NCBI GenBank assembly: GCA_963750195.1
Contig: CAVVPS010000019.1
Span: forward strand, 62,001 to 126,000
Direction: 5' to 3'
Length of the DNA stretch: 64,000 nucleotides
Source: AP-15 sp963750195
GTDB taxonomy: Bacteria > Pseudomonadota > Alphaproteobacteria > ATCC43930 > CGMCC-115725
Part shown: in pieces, positions 17,188 through 25,823 of the stretch
How the letters are laid out: each line of letters begins with the position of its first letter
Position numbering within the stretch: position 1 is the stretch's first letter
Program-made: the position numbers and the translations under genes
Notes under the pieces: model-generated
Database searches by the model: none
What the model was told of the DNA's origin: nothing
Seen by the model: only the letters and a program-made list of their open reading frames with translations

Positions 17188-18564
17188 TCAGGTCTGCGTG
17201 ATCGGGTATTTGGCAAAGATCTCCTCGACCCGCTTGAACGCCTTTTGCGCGGCGGCATCAGGCGCCGTCCCGTCCTTGATGATCTCGGCCCAGGCCTTCT
17301 GCCAGACATGCTCGCTCTCGACTTGCGCCCAGGCTGGATTGTAAACCCAAAGAGGCGGTAAGGTTGGGCTCAGCACGACCTGGGTGGTGTAGGCCACCCG
17401 ATGCGGGTCTTTGGGATCGAGCCACCACGGATCCTTCTTTACGATCGACGGCATGGGCGGCTCCCTTCGCCCAAGCCCGGTCTTCAGATATTCGTTGAGC
17501 ACATTGGGCTGGATCAAATATTTGAGGAAGTCCTTGGCCACCGGAACGTTCTTCGCTCCCTTCGGGATCAAGCCGCAAAAGCTGCCGGCCCCGCTCGGCA
17601 CCGGCTTGCCGTCGTTGCTGAGCGCCAGGCCCATCGTCACGATATCATCGTAATCCTGCTTCTCCTTGATGATCGCGACCTCAGTCGACAGCGAGCCGTC
17701 GAGATCCATTACGGTCAGCTTGGAATGGAAGGCGTTGTTGTCGTCGGCGTCGTTCCAGTTGATTGCGCTTGGCGGGACAAAACCTCCCTTGTAGGCGGTG
17801 GTCGGATAGGTCAGGGCCTTGATTACCGCCTCGCGCACCCGCGGATCATCAGGGTGCAACTTGCCGTCCTTGGTAACGATATTTCGGCCGCCATAGGCGA
17901 TCAGGAATTGATAGAAGAAGGCCCACGGATCGCCGCCGTTGGTGGTCACCTGAAAACCGAGGCCATAGACGTTGCGCATGCCCTGCTCGCGTAGTTTTTT
18001 CTGCACCCCTTTGAAGAAATCGTAGAAGGCATCCCAGGTCTTGGGGATGTCCTCCATCTTGTAGCCGGCCTTCTCGACCAATGACCGCCAGATATGGTTG
18101 GTAAAGACGTCGACCGTATAGGGTACACCGTAGAAGCTGCGTCTCTTCTCGACGCTGTTGTAGCAGTGGGCCGTGAGTAGCGCTGTCTCGGTGTACTCTT
18201 CCTTTTGCGTCTCGACGACATCGCTCACGTCGACCAGCTTATCGTCCCAGGCGAACAGCGCAACGATTGGTCCCGGGTTGTTGCGGAACAGATCCGGGAC
18301 CTCGCCGCTTGTGACGGCCGAAATGATCTTCTGACGCTCCGGCGCGTAGGGGATGATGCTGCAATCGAGCGTATTGCCGCTCGCCTTCTCGTAATCCGCG
18401 ACGATCTTCTTGAACGCGATGTCTTCTTCCTCGGCGAAACCCTGGGTCCACCACACGGTGGCGGTCGTAGCCGCCGCATTGGCGATATAGGGGCGCGCCA
18501 AACTGCTCGCCGCGGCCAAACCCAAAGAACTGCGGAGCACAGAGCGACGGGTCAAGCGTGCCAT
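17188..18564 (-). CDS. Extracellular solute-binding protein family 1, tandem paralog 4
   Basis: Tat-type periplasmic binding protein of 458 residues (LTRRSVLRSSLGLAAAS). It is very close to paralog 5: ten differences in the first 60 residues by direct comparison. The shared block NWNDADDNNAFHSKL is intact. Differences concentrate in the likely ligand cleft: FRNNPGPIVALFAWDDKL after VPDL, VDVFTNHIWRS, and the Cys-containing SGAGSFCGLIPKGAKN loop. It is preceded by a spacer homologous to those of its neighbours and probably belongs to one long transcript ending in the permeases. Confidence 0.93.
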   Translation of the reverse strand: MARLTRRSVLRSSLGLAAASSLARPYIANAAATTATVWWTQGFAEEEDIAFKKIVADYEKASGNTLDCSIIPYAPERQKIISAVTSGEVPDLFRNNPGPIVALFAWDDKLVDVSDVVETQKEEYTETALLTAHCYNSVEKRRSFYGVPYTVDVFTNHIWRSLVEKAGYKMEDIPKTWDAFYDFFKGVQKKLREQGMRNVYGLGFQVTTNGGDPWAFFYQFLIAYGGRNIVTKDGKLHPDDPRVREAVIKALTYPTTAYKGGFVPPSAINWNDADDNNAFHSKLTVMDLDGSLSTEVAIIKEKQDYDDIVTMGLALSNDGKPVPSGAGSFCGLIPKGAKNVPVAKDFLKYLIQPNVLNEYLKTGLGRREPPMPSIVKKDPWWLDPKDPHRVAYTTQVVLSPTLPPLWVYNPAWAQVESEHVWQKAWAEIIKDGTAPDAAAQKAFKRVEEIFAKYPITQT

Positions 18565-18730
18565 GACTGTCCCCTTCCCTGAAGGCGCTGCGCGACCATT
18601 CGCGCGGGCCTTTTTTGTTCGTTTACGGACCGCGATGTCGTGCCGCCTGGTCCAGCGAGCCTACTTTGTCGGGACCGGCGTAGTGGCCCGGCGGACCGTC
18701 CCCGATAACGTAGATGCCGTCCGTCGCCCC
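18565..18730. repeat. Duplicated intergenic spacer, copy C
   Basis: Spacer between paralogs 4 and 5. It shares the 24-base block starting GGCGTAGTGGCCCGG with copy B (here 18677-18700) and the following CCGATAAC, but its CCACCGAG region has diverged to CCAGCGAGCCTACTTTG. It is the most diverged of the three spacer copies. Confidence 0.75.
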
Positions 18731-20107
18731 TCAGCTCTGCGCGATCGGGTATTTGGCAAAGATCGCCTCGACCCACTTGAAGGCCTTGTCAGCCGCCGCC
18801 TCTGGCGTCATCCCGTTGTGTATGACGTCGGCCCAGGCGGCACCCCAAACGTGCTGGTTCTGAACCTCGGCATAAGCCGGGTTGTACACCCAGAACTGCG
18901 GTAAGGTTGGGCCGAGTACGCCCTGCTGAACATAAGCCACCCGATGGGGATCCTTCGGGTCAAGCCACCACGCGTCTTTCTTTACGATCGACGCCATCGG
19001 CGGCACGCTGCGGGCAAGCCCGACCTTCAGCAACTCGCCGTTGACCTTCGGCTGGCTCAGATACTTTAGAAAATCTTTCGCCGCCGCGACGTTTTTTGCG
19101 CCTTTTGGGATCAGGTTGCAGGCGCAGCCGGCCTGGCTTGGTACGGGTTTGCCATCGTTGGTGAGCGGCAAGCCCATCGTGACGATGTCGTTATAATCCT
19201 GCGCGTTGTGAATGACAGCCACCTCGGTCGAGATCGTGCCATCGAGATCCATCACGATCAGCTTGGAGTGAAAAGCGTTGTTGTCATCGGCGTCGTTCCA
19301 ATTGATCGCGCCAGGCGGCACAAAGCCTTCCTTGTACGCCGTGGTCGGATAGGTCAGCGCCTTGATCGCAGCTTCGCGCACCTTCGGGTCATCGAGGTGC
19401 AATTTGCCGTCCTTGGTGACGATGCCCTGGCCGCCATAGGCGATCAGGAAATAATTGAACAAGGCGTTAGGATCGTTGCCTTGGGTGGTGACCTGAAAAC
19501 CTAGGCCATAAACTTGGCGCACGCCCTGGGCACGCAGCTTTTTTTGCACTTCCTTGAAGAAATCATAATAGGCATCCCAGGTTTTCGGAATGTCCCCCGT
19601 CTTGTAGCCGGCCTTTTCGACCAGCGGCCGCCAGACATGATTCGGTAGAACTCCTTGGGTGAACGGCACGCCGTAAAAGCTGCGCTTTTTTTCTACGCTG
19701 TTGTAGCAATAGGCCGAGGCTAGCGCGGTTTCGGTGTATTCTTCCCGCTGCGTGTCGATAACATCGGTCACGTCGACCAACTTGTCGGCCCAGGCCTGTA
19801 ACCCAATCAGCTCGGTCGGGGTGCTTTGATACATGTCCGGTACGACGCCGCTCGTGACCGCCGAGATGATCTTTTGGCGCATCGGGGCAAAGGGTATAAT
19901 GGTGTAGTCGATCGTGTTGCCGCTGGCCTTCTCGTAATCGGCGACGATCTTTTTGAACGCGAGATCCTCTTCCTGAATGAAACCCTGCACCCACCATACC
20001 GTAGCGGTCGTCGCCGCGGCATTGGCGATATAGGGCCGCGCCAATGTCCCGGCCGCGACCAAGCCCACAGAGCCGCGCAGCACTGAGCGGCGGGTCAACC
20101 GTCCCAT
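18731..20107 (-). CDS. Extracellular solute-binding protein family 1, tandem paralog 5
   Basis: First gene of the minus-strand array, 458 residues, with Tat signal TRRSVLRGSVGLVAAG and ARPYIANA. The mature start TATVWWVQGFIQEED and the block NWNDADDNNAFHSKL match the other copies. The variable loops read YQSTPTELIGLQAWADKL and SQAGCACNLIPKGAKN, the latter with two cysteines. It faces a divergent racemase-family gene across 180 bases, where the main promoter of the array should lie. The start is ATG after a GGGAAGGAG ribosome binding site. Confidence 0.93.
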   Translation of the reverse strand: MGRLTRRSVLRGSVGLVAAGTLARPYIANAAATTATVWWVQGFIQEEDLAFKKIVADYEKASGNTIDYTIIPFAPMRQKIISAVTSGVVPDMYQSTPTELIGLQAWADKLVDVTDVIDTQREEYTETALASAYCYNSVEKKRSFYGVPFTQGVLPNHVWRPLVEKAGYKTGDIPKTWDAYYDFFKEVQKKLRAQGVRQVYGLGFQVTTQGNDPNALFNYFLIAYGGQGIVTKDGKLHLDDPKVREAAIKALTYPTTAYKEGFVPPGAINWNDADDNNAFHSKLIVMDLDGTISTEVAVIHNAQDYNDIVTMGLPLTNDGKPVPSQAGCACNLIPKGAKNVAAAKDFLKYLSQPKVNGELLKVGLARSVPPMASIVKKDAWWLDPKDPHRVAYVQQGVLGPTLPQFWVYNPAYAEVQNQHVWGAAWADVIHNGMTPEAAADKAFKWVEAIFAKYPIAQS

Positions 20108-20287
20108 TCAGTCTCCTTCCCTAGTGACCGCAGCCCGCCCTCGCGGGCCCTTATGGTTTAGATTTGCGACGACGATGGGCGCATCATCTGAGGCGAGTCA
20201 AGCCTTCCTACCGGGGGGCACTTGACGCCCCGCGCGATCTGGGCTTGATCCTCGCCAATCGCCATACGGAGCGTAGAGGAGCCGGGG

Positions 20288-20956
20288 ATGAAGACCCGCA
20301 TCGCGTTGATTCACGCGGTCACCGTCGCGATCGAGCCGGTGCAGGAGGCGTTCCTGGCGCTGTGGCCGGAGACTGAATGCGGCAACATTCTGGATGATTC
20401 ACTGAGCCTCGACCGCGAGCGCGACGGGGTGCTGACCGCGACGATGACCCAGCGCATTCTTGCGCTGGCGGAATATGCGACCGCGACCGGCGCCGCCGGC
20501 ATCCTCTTCACCTGCTCGGCCTTCGGCGAGGCGATCGAGGCCGCCGCGACACGCGCCCGGATCCCGGTGCTGAAACCCAACGAGGCGATGTTCGAGGCGG
20601 CGCTGGCGGCCGGGCAGCGCATCGGCATGCTGGCGACGTTCGCGCCGAGTGTCCAATCGATGGAAGAAGAGTTCCGCGGCATGGCCCAAACACACCGTTC
20701 CCCGGCGACGATCGAGAGCTATTGCGTGCCGGGAGCGATGGCGGCGCTGAAAGCGGGCGATGCGGCGACGCATAACGGACTGATCGCGGAGGCGGCACCG
20801 CGCTTCGCGGATTGCGACGCAGTGCTGCTCGCACATTTTTCGACCGCGCGGGCGACCGCAGCAGTGACCGGCGTGCTCGACTGCCCCGTCCTGACCAGCC
20901 CCGCCAGTGCTGTCGCCAAGCTTAGGTCGATCATTACCGGGGCGAGCGCTCGATGA
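20288..20956 (+). CDS. Asp/Glu/hydantoin racemase superfamily protein
   Basis: Protein of 222 residues of the aspartate/glutamate racemase superfamily. The first active-site cysteine is present in FTCSAFGEAIEAA near residue 79. The position where the second catalytic cysteine is expected reads LLAHFSTARA, without a cysteine. True two-base racemases need both, so this may be an isomerase or decarboxylase of the superfamily, or a one-cysteine enzyme. It is the only plus-strand gene inside the 16-kb transporter region and is divergent from the five-paralog array, so it could act on the transported compound. Confidence 0.8.
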   Translation: MKTRIALIHAVTVAIEPVQEAFLALWPETECGNILDDSLSLDRERDGVLTATMTQRILALAEYATATGAAGILFTCSAFGEAIEAAATRARIPVLKPNEAMFEAALAAGQRIGMLATFAPSVQSMEEEFRGMAQTHRSPATIESYCVPGAMAALKAGDAATHNGLIAEAAPRFADCDAVLLAHFSTARATAAVTGVLDCPVLTSPASAVAKLRSIITGASAR

Positions 20957-21021
20957 GCGACGCCTTCCGCTGGCAGTGGGTTTAGCGCGCGACTGGCAGC
21001 CCTCCTATCGCGGCGCGGCGC

Positions 21022-22368
21022 TTACCCGTTGGCGTTATAGATCTTCACCATTTCGCCGTGCGCCCATTTGACTGAGTCTTCGGGCGTCATGCCTTGGACC
21101 GCCTTGGTGTACATATCGACGATGATGAATTTCGAGATCGCTTCAGCCGCGGCGCGCCCGGCCGGACCGGCATAGCCCGCGAAACGGCCGCTTTCCGCGG
21201 CAGTGCGGAACGGCGCCATGATCGGGTCGATCTTCCACAACGGGTCGTTCTCCCACATCTTCGTGCTGCCGACCGAAAAGCCCTGCTGCGAGGTGAACCA
21301 TTGCTCAAAAATGGGCTTCGACTGAAACCAGAGCAGAAAATCCTTGGCCGCCTTCTGATTCGGCGTATAGGCAGGAACAATGTTCGAAAACGGCACGTGA
21401 TAGCTGAACTGGCCGGCTGGGCCTTTGGGCAACGGCGCGTGGAACATGTCTTTGTAGAGCGGCGTGCCTTGTTCGCTCAGATAGGTGTCGGGCTTGCTCC
21501 TGGCCAATAGGTAGATCGACGCGCCGTTGTTGGTCGAACTGATCGTGTTTGAGAGGAAGGCGCGGTTGTTGCCGGCGTCGTCCCACGAAAGCGCGCCGGA
21601 ATCGTAGCACTCCTTCCAGAACGGAACCGCGAATTTGACCGACTCGATCGTCTCCTTGCTGTTCAGCGCCACGGTCTTGCCGTCGGCCTCGACCTCCTTG
21701 CCGCCCCACGACCACAGATACGGGTACCAAAAGGCCGGTCCGTCGCCAAACGCATGCGCCAAGGTCTGTCCATAGGGCCGGTCTTTGGCTTTGAGCAATT
21801 TGCCGATAGCCCGGTATTCGTCCCAGGTCTGCGGAAACTTGTCCGGGCCGGAGCCCACATCCTTGAACCACGAAGTGCGGTTGACCGGCATGGCGCCGAG
21901 GATCGTGTAGGGGACCGCGATCCATTTCTTGCCGTCATTGGCAACGTCATGCGCGGTTTTGTAGTAGCCGCCCTGTGCCTTGCCGATTTCCTCGGCCACG
22001 TCACTGACATCGACAGCGCTGTCGGCGTAGAGCTGGGCCCAATTGTTGACCGCCATCAGGATGTCGGGGCCGGTTTTAGACTGGATCGCCGAGCTGATCC
22101 GCGCCTGCACGCCGTCACCGTTGATGGTCTCGACCTCGAGCTTGATGCCGAGGGCTTTCTGGCATTCATCGGCAATCTTGCCGCGCAGCAGCTTGTCGGA
22201 AACCGGCACGAAGTCGACGAATTTGAGCCAATGCAGGGTCGTCCCCTGCGCATAAGCCGGCGCCCGGCCGGAGGCGAGGATGCCGGCGAGACCGCCGCTC
22301 GCAGCGGCGGTTAGCGTGCCCACGCCGGAAAGCCGCAAAAAGCGGCGGCGCGTCGTGTGTTTCATCAT
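21022..22368 (-). CDS. Extracellular solute-binding protein family 1 (cluster 2, distal copy)
   Basis: Tat-type periplasmic binding protein of 448 residues; TTRRRFLRLSG is a near-consensus twin-arginine motif, followed by ASGRAPAYAQ as the likely cleavage region. It belongs to a different branch from the five tandem proteins and is clearly paralogous to the binding protein at 25.8-27.2 kb (SDKLLR, the NSKETIESVKFAVPFW segment, FTSQQGFSVGSTKMWENDP). It lies at the 3' end of the cluster-2 gene order, after a small secreted-protein gene. It may give cluster 2 a second ligand specificity. Confidence 0.92.
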   Translation of the reverse strand: MMKHTTRRRFLRLSGVGTLTAAASGGLAGILASGRAPAYAQGTTLHWLKFVDFVPVSDKLLRGKIADECQKALGIKLEVETINGDGVQARISSAIQSKTGPDILMAVNNWAQLYADSAVDVSDVAEEIGKAQGGYYKTAHDVANDGKKWIAVPYTILGAMPVNRTSWFKDVGSGPDKFPQTWDEYRAIGKLLKAKDRPYGQTLAHAFGDGPAFWYPYLWSWGGKEVEADGKTVALNSKETIESVKFAVPFWKECYDSGALSWDDAGNNRAFLSNTISSTNNGASIYLLARSKPDTYLSEQGTPLYKDMFHAPLPKGPAGQFSYHVPFSNIVPAYTPNQKAAKDFLLWFQSKPIFEQWFTSQQGFSVGSTKMWENDPLWKIDPIMAPFRTAAESGRFAGYAGPAGRAAAEAISKFIIVDMYTKAVQGMTPEDSVKWAHGEMVKIYNANG

Positions 22369-22403
22369 TATTCTCCCTGTTCAGCTCGAGATAAGCAGTT
22401 GTC

Positions 22404-22847
22404 TTACTGGGTTTGTTTTTGCCAGACGAAATCGTAACTACAAGAATTACTCGTTTGGCGTGCGCGCACCGTGCCGGTGCTGTCGATACTGCCGCTGAGG
22501 TTTATGTTGAGTGGCTGGGAGCCCGCGTTGTTGCTGTTGGACGGCGCGACTATATTCAACGCCAACTCGCCCTGCGGCCCAACCGTTCCTCTGAGCTTGT
22601 AGCCCGTGGTGGTGGTATATCGTACCAGACCATTCGCGATGTGGAGCGGCCCTGTTCTCCGGTCAGGGCACGGGCCCGTACGCCCATTCCTCGTTGTATA
22701 GGTTTGATTGACTCTCGCTGAAGAGACGAACCGATATGTTCCGTCAAACGCCGTCCCGGCGGTTGAAGCCGGTTGCGCCAGCGCATTCGCCGCAGCAACC
22801 GCGCCGATGAATCCCACGATCCCCAGTAATCCGATCGAGCGTCGCAT
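22404..22847 (-). CDS. Small secreted hypothetical protein
   Basis: Protein of 147 residues with a Sec-type signal (RRSIGLLGIVGFIGAVAAANALAQ). The mature part, FDGTYRFVSSARVNQTY through GPLHIANGLVRYTTTTGYKLRGTVGPQGEL, has four cysteines or fewer and looks beta-rich. Similar small secreted proteins of unknown function occur in alphaproteobacteria. It sits between the ATPase and a binding protein of cluster 2, with 35-base gaps on both sides, so it may be co-transcribed, but nothing links it to transport directly. Confidence 0.75.
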   Translation of the reverse strand: MRRSIGLLGIVGFIGAVAAANALAQPASTAGTAFDGTYRFVSSARVNQTYTTRNGRTGPCPDRRTGPLHIANGLVRYTTTTGYKLRGTVGPQGELALNIVAPSNSNNAGSQPLNINLSGSIDSTGTVRARQTSNSCSYDFVWQKQTQ

Positions 22848-22882
22848 CTGCCATTCCCCCCCCGTTACGAATTTTTCACGAT

Positions 22883-23975
22883 TTAGATCACCGCCTCGGA
22901 CTCTGCATCGAAGAAGTGCAGCCGCTCCGGGTTCAGCGCCAGCCGCAAGCGGTCGCGGACATTTACCCGGATACTGGGTTCGACCGAGGCCACCATCATG
23001 TGCGGGCCCACCGCCACGTCGAGCAGGATTTCCGATCCGAGCTTCTCGACGACCTCGACCGCGGCGTCGAAACCCAGTTCGGCCGGGTCGGCTTCGGAGG
23101 CGACATGCAGGTCTTCGGGGCGGATCCCGATCGTGACCTGCTGCCCGGCATAGCGGCCGAGGCGCCCGGCGGTCTGGCCCGGCACCTTGATGCGGATGCC
23201 GTCATCCTCGGCCCACAATGCCCCGTCAGTTTGATGGACTACGACGGTGGCGAAATTCATCGAAGGCGAACCGAGAAATCCGGCGACAAAGCGGTTGGCC
23301 GGCTCGTTATAGAGTTCGAGCGGCTCGCCGACCTGCTGCACCAGCCCATCGCGCATGACGACGACGCGGTCGCCCAGGGTCATCGCCTCGACCTGGTCGT
23401 GGGTTACGTAGATCGCGGTGGTGCCGAGCCGATCGTGCAATTTTCTGAGTTCGACGCGCATCTGCACCCGCAATTTGGCGTCGAGGTTCGACAAGGGCTC
23501 GTCGAACAAAAAGACCTGGGGGTGCCGCACGATCGCGCGGCCGAGAGCGACGCGCTGGCGCTGACCGCCCGACAGCTGTCGCGGCTTGCGCTTTAGCAAA
23601 TCCTGCATGCCGAGGATTTCGGCCGCTTCCTGCACCCGCCGGGCGATATCGGCGCGGTCGAATTTCCGCATTTTGAGGCCAAAGGCCATGTTGTCGTAGA
23701 CGCTCATATGCGGGTAGAGCGCATAGTTCTGGAACACCATGGCGATGTCGCGATCCATCGGCGGCAACTCGTTGATGACCTTGTCATCGATTAGGATGCG
23801 TCCCGATGAGATCGAATTCGAGCCCGGCCACCATGCGCAACGTCGTCGTCTTGCCGCAGCCGGACGGGCCGACCAGCACCATGAACTCCTTGTCGCGGAT
23901 CGACAAATTGACGTCTTTGACGGCGTAGACTTCGTCAAAATTCTTGTTGAGATTCTGTAGTACTACCTCTGCCAT
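22883..23975 (-). CDS. ugpC: ABC transporter ATP-binding protein, UgpC/MalK type, one frameshift
   Basis: Cytoplasmic ATPase with a C-terminal TOBE domain, about 363 residues after frame repair. It has Walker A GPSGCGKTT, Q-loop MVFQNYALYPHMSV, signature LSGGQRQRVALGRAI, Walker B VFLFDEPLSNLDA, and the TOBE segment GIRPEDLHV. The frame breaks at 23814-23819, where GAATTC should be one base shorter: this restores GLESISSGRILIDDKV. The start ATG 23975 is 20 bases after the cluster-2 MalG-like gene. It is the only ATPase of this class in the window and could energise both permease pairs, as MalK-type ATPases are known to be shared. Confidence 0.9.
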
Positions 23976-23995
23976 CGCTTTCTCGTGTGGTTACG

Positions 23996-24847
23996 CTATC
24001 CCTTGACCGAGCCGGTCACGCTGGCGACGTAGTGCTCGACGAAAAAGGAGTAGACAAAGGCGACCGGGATCGAGCCGAGCAATGCCCCGGCCATCAGCTC
24101 ACCCCAATAAAACACGTCGCCGCGGATCAGCTCCGAGGTCACCCCGACCGGCACCGTCTTTTCCTCGGGCGAGGACAGAAAGACGAGGGCGTAGAGAAAC
24201 TCGTTCCACGACAAGGTGAAGGCGAAGATACCGGCCGATAGGATCCCCGGAACGGCGATCGGAAAGATGATGTACAGCATCGCCTTCCAGCGGGTCGCGC
24301 CGTCGATGCGGGCGCACTCCTCCAATTCCTTGGGGATCGACTTGAAATAGCCCATCATCAGCCAAGTGCAGAACGGGATCAGAAAGGTCGGATAGGTCAG
24401 GATCAAGGCCCACGGCGAGTCGCCGAGGCGGAAGTTGCGGATGATGTCGGCGAGCGGAATGAACAGCAGGGTTTGCGGCACCAGGTAGGTAATAAAGATT
24501 GCGGTCCCGAGACTCCCGGCAAAGGGGAACCGCAAGCGCGACAGGGCATACCCCGCCAACAGCCCGCAGAACAACGAGATCGCGGTTGCCGACAACGCGA
24601 TGATCATCGTGTTCAGCATCCAGGTGGTGAACAAGGTCTGCGTCAGCAGATCCCTGATGTGATCGAGGGTCGGATGCCAGGTCCAGAACGGGTTGTAGTT
24701 GACCGAGTTCCACGGGCGATAGAGCTCACCATCGGGCCGGATGGTGGTGATTACCATCCAGTAGAACGGGAATAGCAACAGCACGATAAAGCTGGTCAGC
24801 GGAACGTAAAAGAAAACCCACCGTCGCCAAATCGCGCCCTCGATCAT
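23996..24847 (-). CDS. Carbohydrate ABC transporter permease, MalG type (cluster 2)
   Basis: Inner-membrane permease of 283 residues with six membrane segments. The ATPase-contact loop is KELEECARIDGATRWKAMLYIIFP, and the C terminus EHYVASVTGSVKG fits MalG-like proteins. It starts three bases after the stop of the MalF-like gene. It is not a close paralog of the cluster-1 permease, so the two clusters were not made by simple local duplication. Confidence 0.93.
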   Translation of the reverse strand: MIEGAIWRRWVFFYVPLTSFIVLLLFPFYWMVITTIRPDGELYRPWNSVNYNPFWTWHPTLDHIRDLLTQTLFTTWMLNTMIIALSATAISLFCGLLAGYALSRLRFPFAGSLGTAIFITYLVPQTLLFIPLADIIRNFRLGDSPWALILTYPTFLIPFCTWLMMGYFKSIPKELEECARIDGATRWKAMLYIIFPIAVPGILSAGIFAFTLSWNEFLYALVFLSSPEEKTVPVGVTSELIRGDVFYWGELMAGALLGSIPVAFVYSFFVEHYVASVTGSVKG

Positions 24848-24850
24848 GGC

Positions 24851-25792
24851 TCAGTGGACCTCCGCCTTGCGGATGTAGAAGAGCTGGAAGATGACGACGA
24901 GCAACAGCACCGGGAAGACGGCGAGCGAAATCGTGGCCCCCTGGCTCAACAGCCCGGTGCCGATACCGATCTGGTAGGCGTAGGTGGCGAAGAGCTGGGT
25001 GGCGTTGGCCGGTCCGCCGCCGGTCAGGACGTAAACGAGCTGAAAGTCAGCGAAGGTCTGGATCACCGAGAACAAGGTTACCACCAAGGTCACCGGCAAC
25101 AGCAGCGGCCAAGTCACATGGCGGAAGCGCTGCCACGCGCGCGCGCCGTCGATCGCCGCAGCCTCGTGCAACTCTGGGCTGATGGTCTGCAGCCCGGCGA
25201 GCAGAGTGATCGCGTAGAACGGTAACCCGCGCCAGATGTTGACGATAATCACCGAGATCAGCGCCAAATTCGGGTCGCCGAGCCAATTGATCCGCGCGTG
25301 GATCAAGCCGAGCCGGAACAGCCCCCAATTGATCACGCTGAAGGTCGGATCGAACATCCACTTCCAGGCCAGGGTCGACAGCACGGTCGGAATGATGAAA
25401 GGCAGCAGGATAAAAGCGCGCGTAAGCGCCTTGCCCCTGAAGTGGCGGTTGAGCAGCACCGCCAGCCACAGGCCCAGCACGAGCTTGAATACGGTAGCGA
25501 CGAATGTGTAGAGGCAGGTATTCCAAACCGCGACGCGAAAGATGCTGTCCTGCCAAACGTTCGCAAAATTCTGCAATCCGACGAAATGGCCGGGAACCCC
25601 GACCCTGGCGTCGGTCACCGACAACATCACACCCTTGACGAACGGGTAAGCGATAAACAGGCCAAGCAGCACCACCGTCGGCAGCAGCAGCAGCGTTGCC
25701 AGCCAGCGCTCGTCTTCGAGCAGCCGGGTGATCGGCCCGCGTCTCGGCGATCCAACATAGGTCCTCGGAGCGGCGACGGTGGTGAAAGTCAT
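24851..25792 (-). CDS. Carbohydrate ABC transporter permease, MalF type (cluster 2)
   Basis: Inner-membrane permease of 313 residues. The N-terminal half has LLLPTVVLLGLFIAYPFVKG as the first membrane segment, the ATPase-contact loop is SPELHEAAAIDGARAWQRF, and the protein ends QLFYIRKAEVH. It starts 32 bases after the stop of the binding-protein gene that leads the operon. It pairs with the MalG-like protein and the UgpC-like ATPase to make a complete importer. Confidence 0.93.
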   Translation of the reverse strand: MTFTTVAAPRTYVGSPRRGPITRLLEDERWLATLLLLPTVVLLGLFIAYPFVKGVMLSVTDARVGVPGHFVGLQNFANVWQDSIFRVAVWNTCLYTFVATVFKLVLGLWLAVLLNRHFRGKALTRAFILLPFIIPTVLSTLAWKWMFDPTFSVINWGLFRLGLIHARINWLGDPNLALISVIIVNIWRGLPFYAITLLAGLQTISPELHEAAAIDGARAWQRFRHVTWPLLLPVTLVVTLFSVIQTFADFQLVYVLTGGGPANATQLFATYAYQIGIGTGLLSQGATISLAVFPVLLLVVIFQLFYIRKAEVH

Positions 25793-25823
25793 TTCGGGGT
25801 CTCCAAGCCGGGCGAGACTGAGG

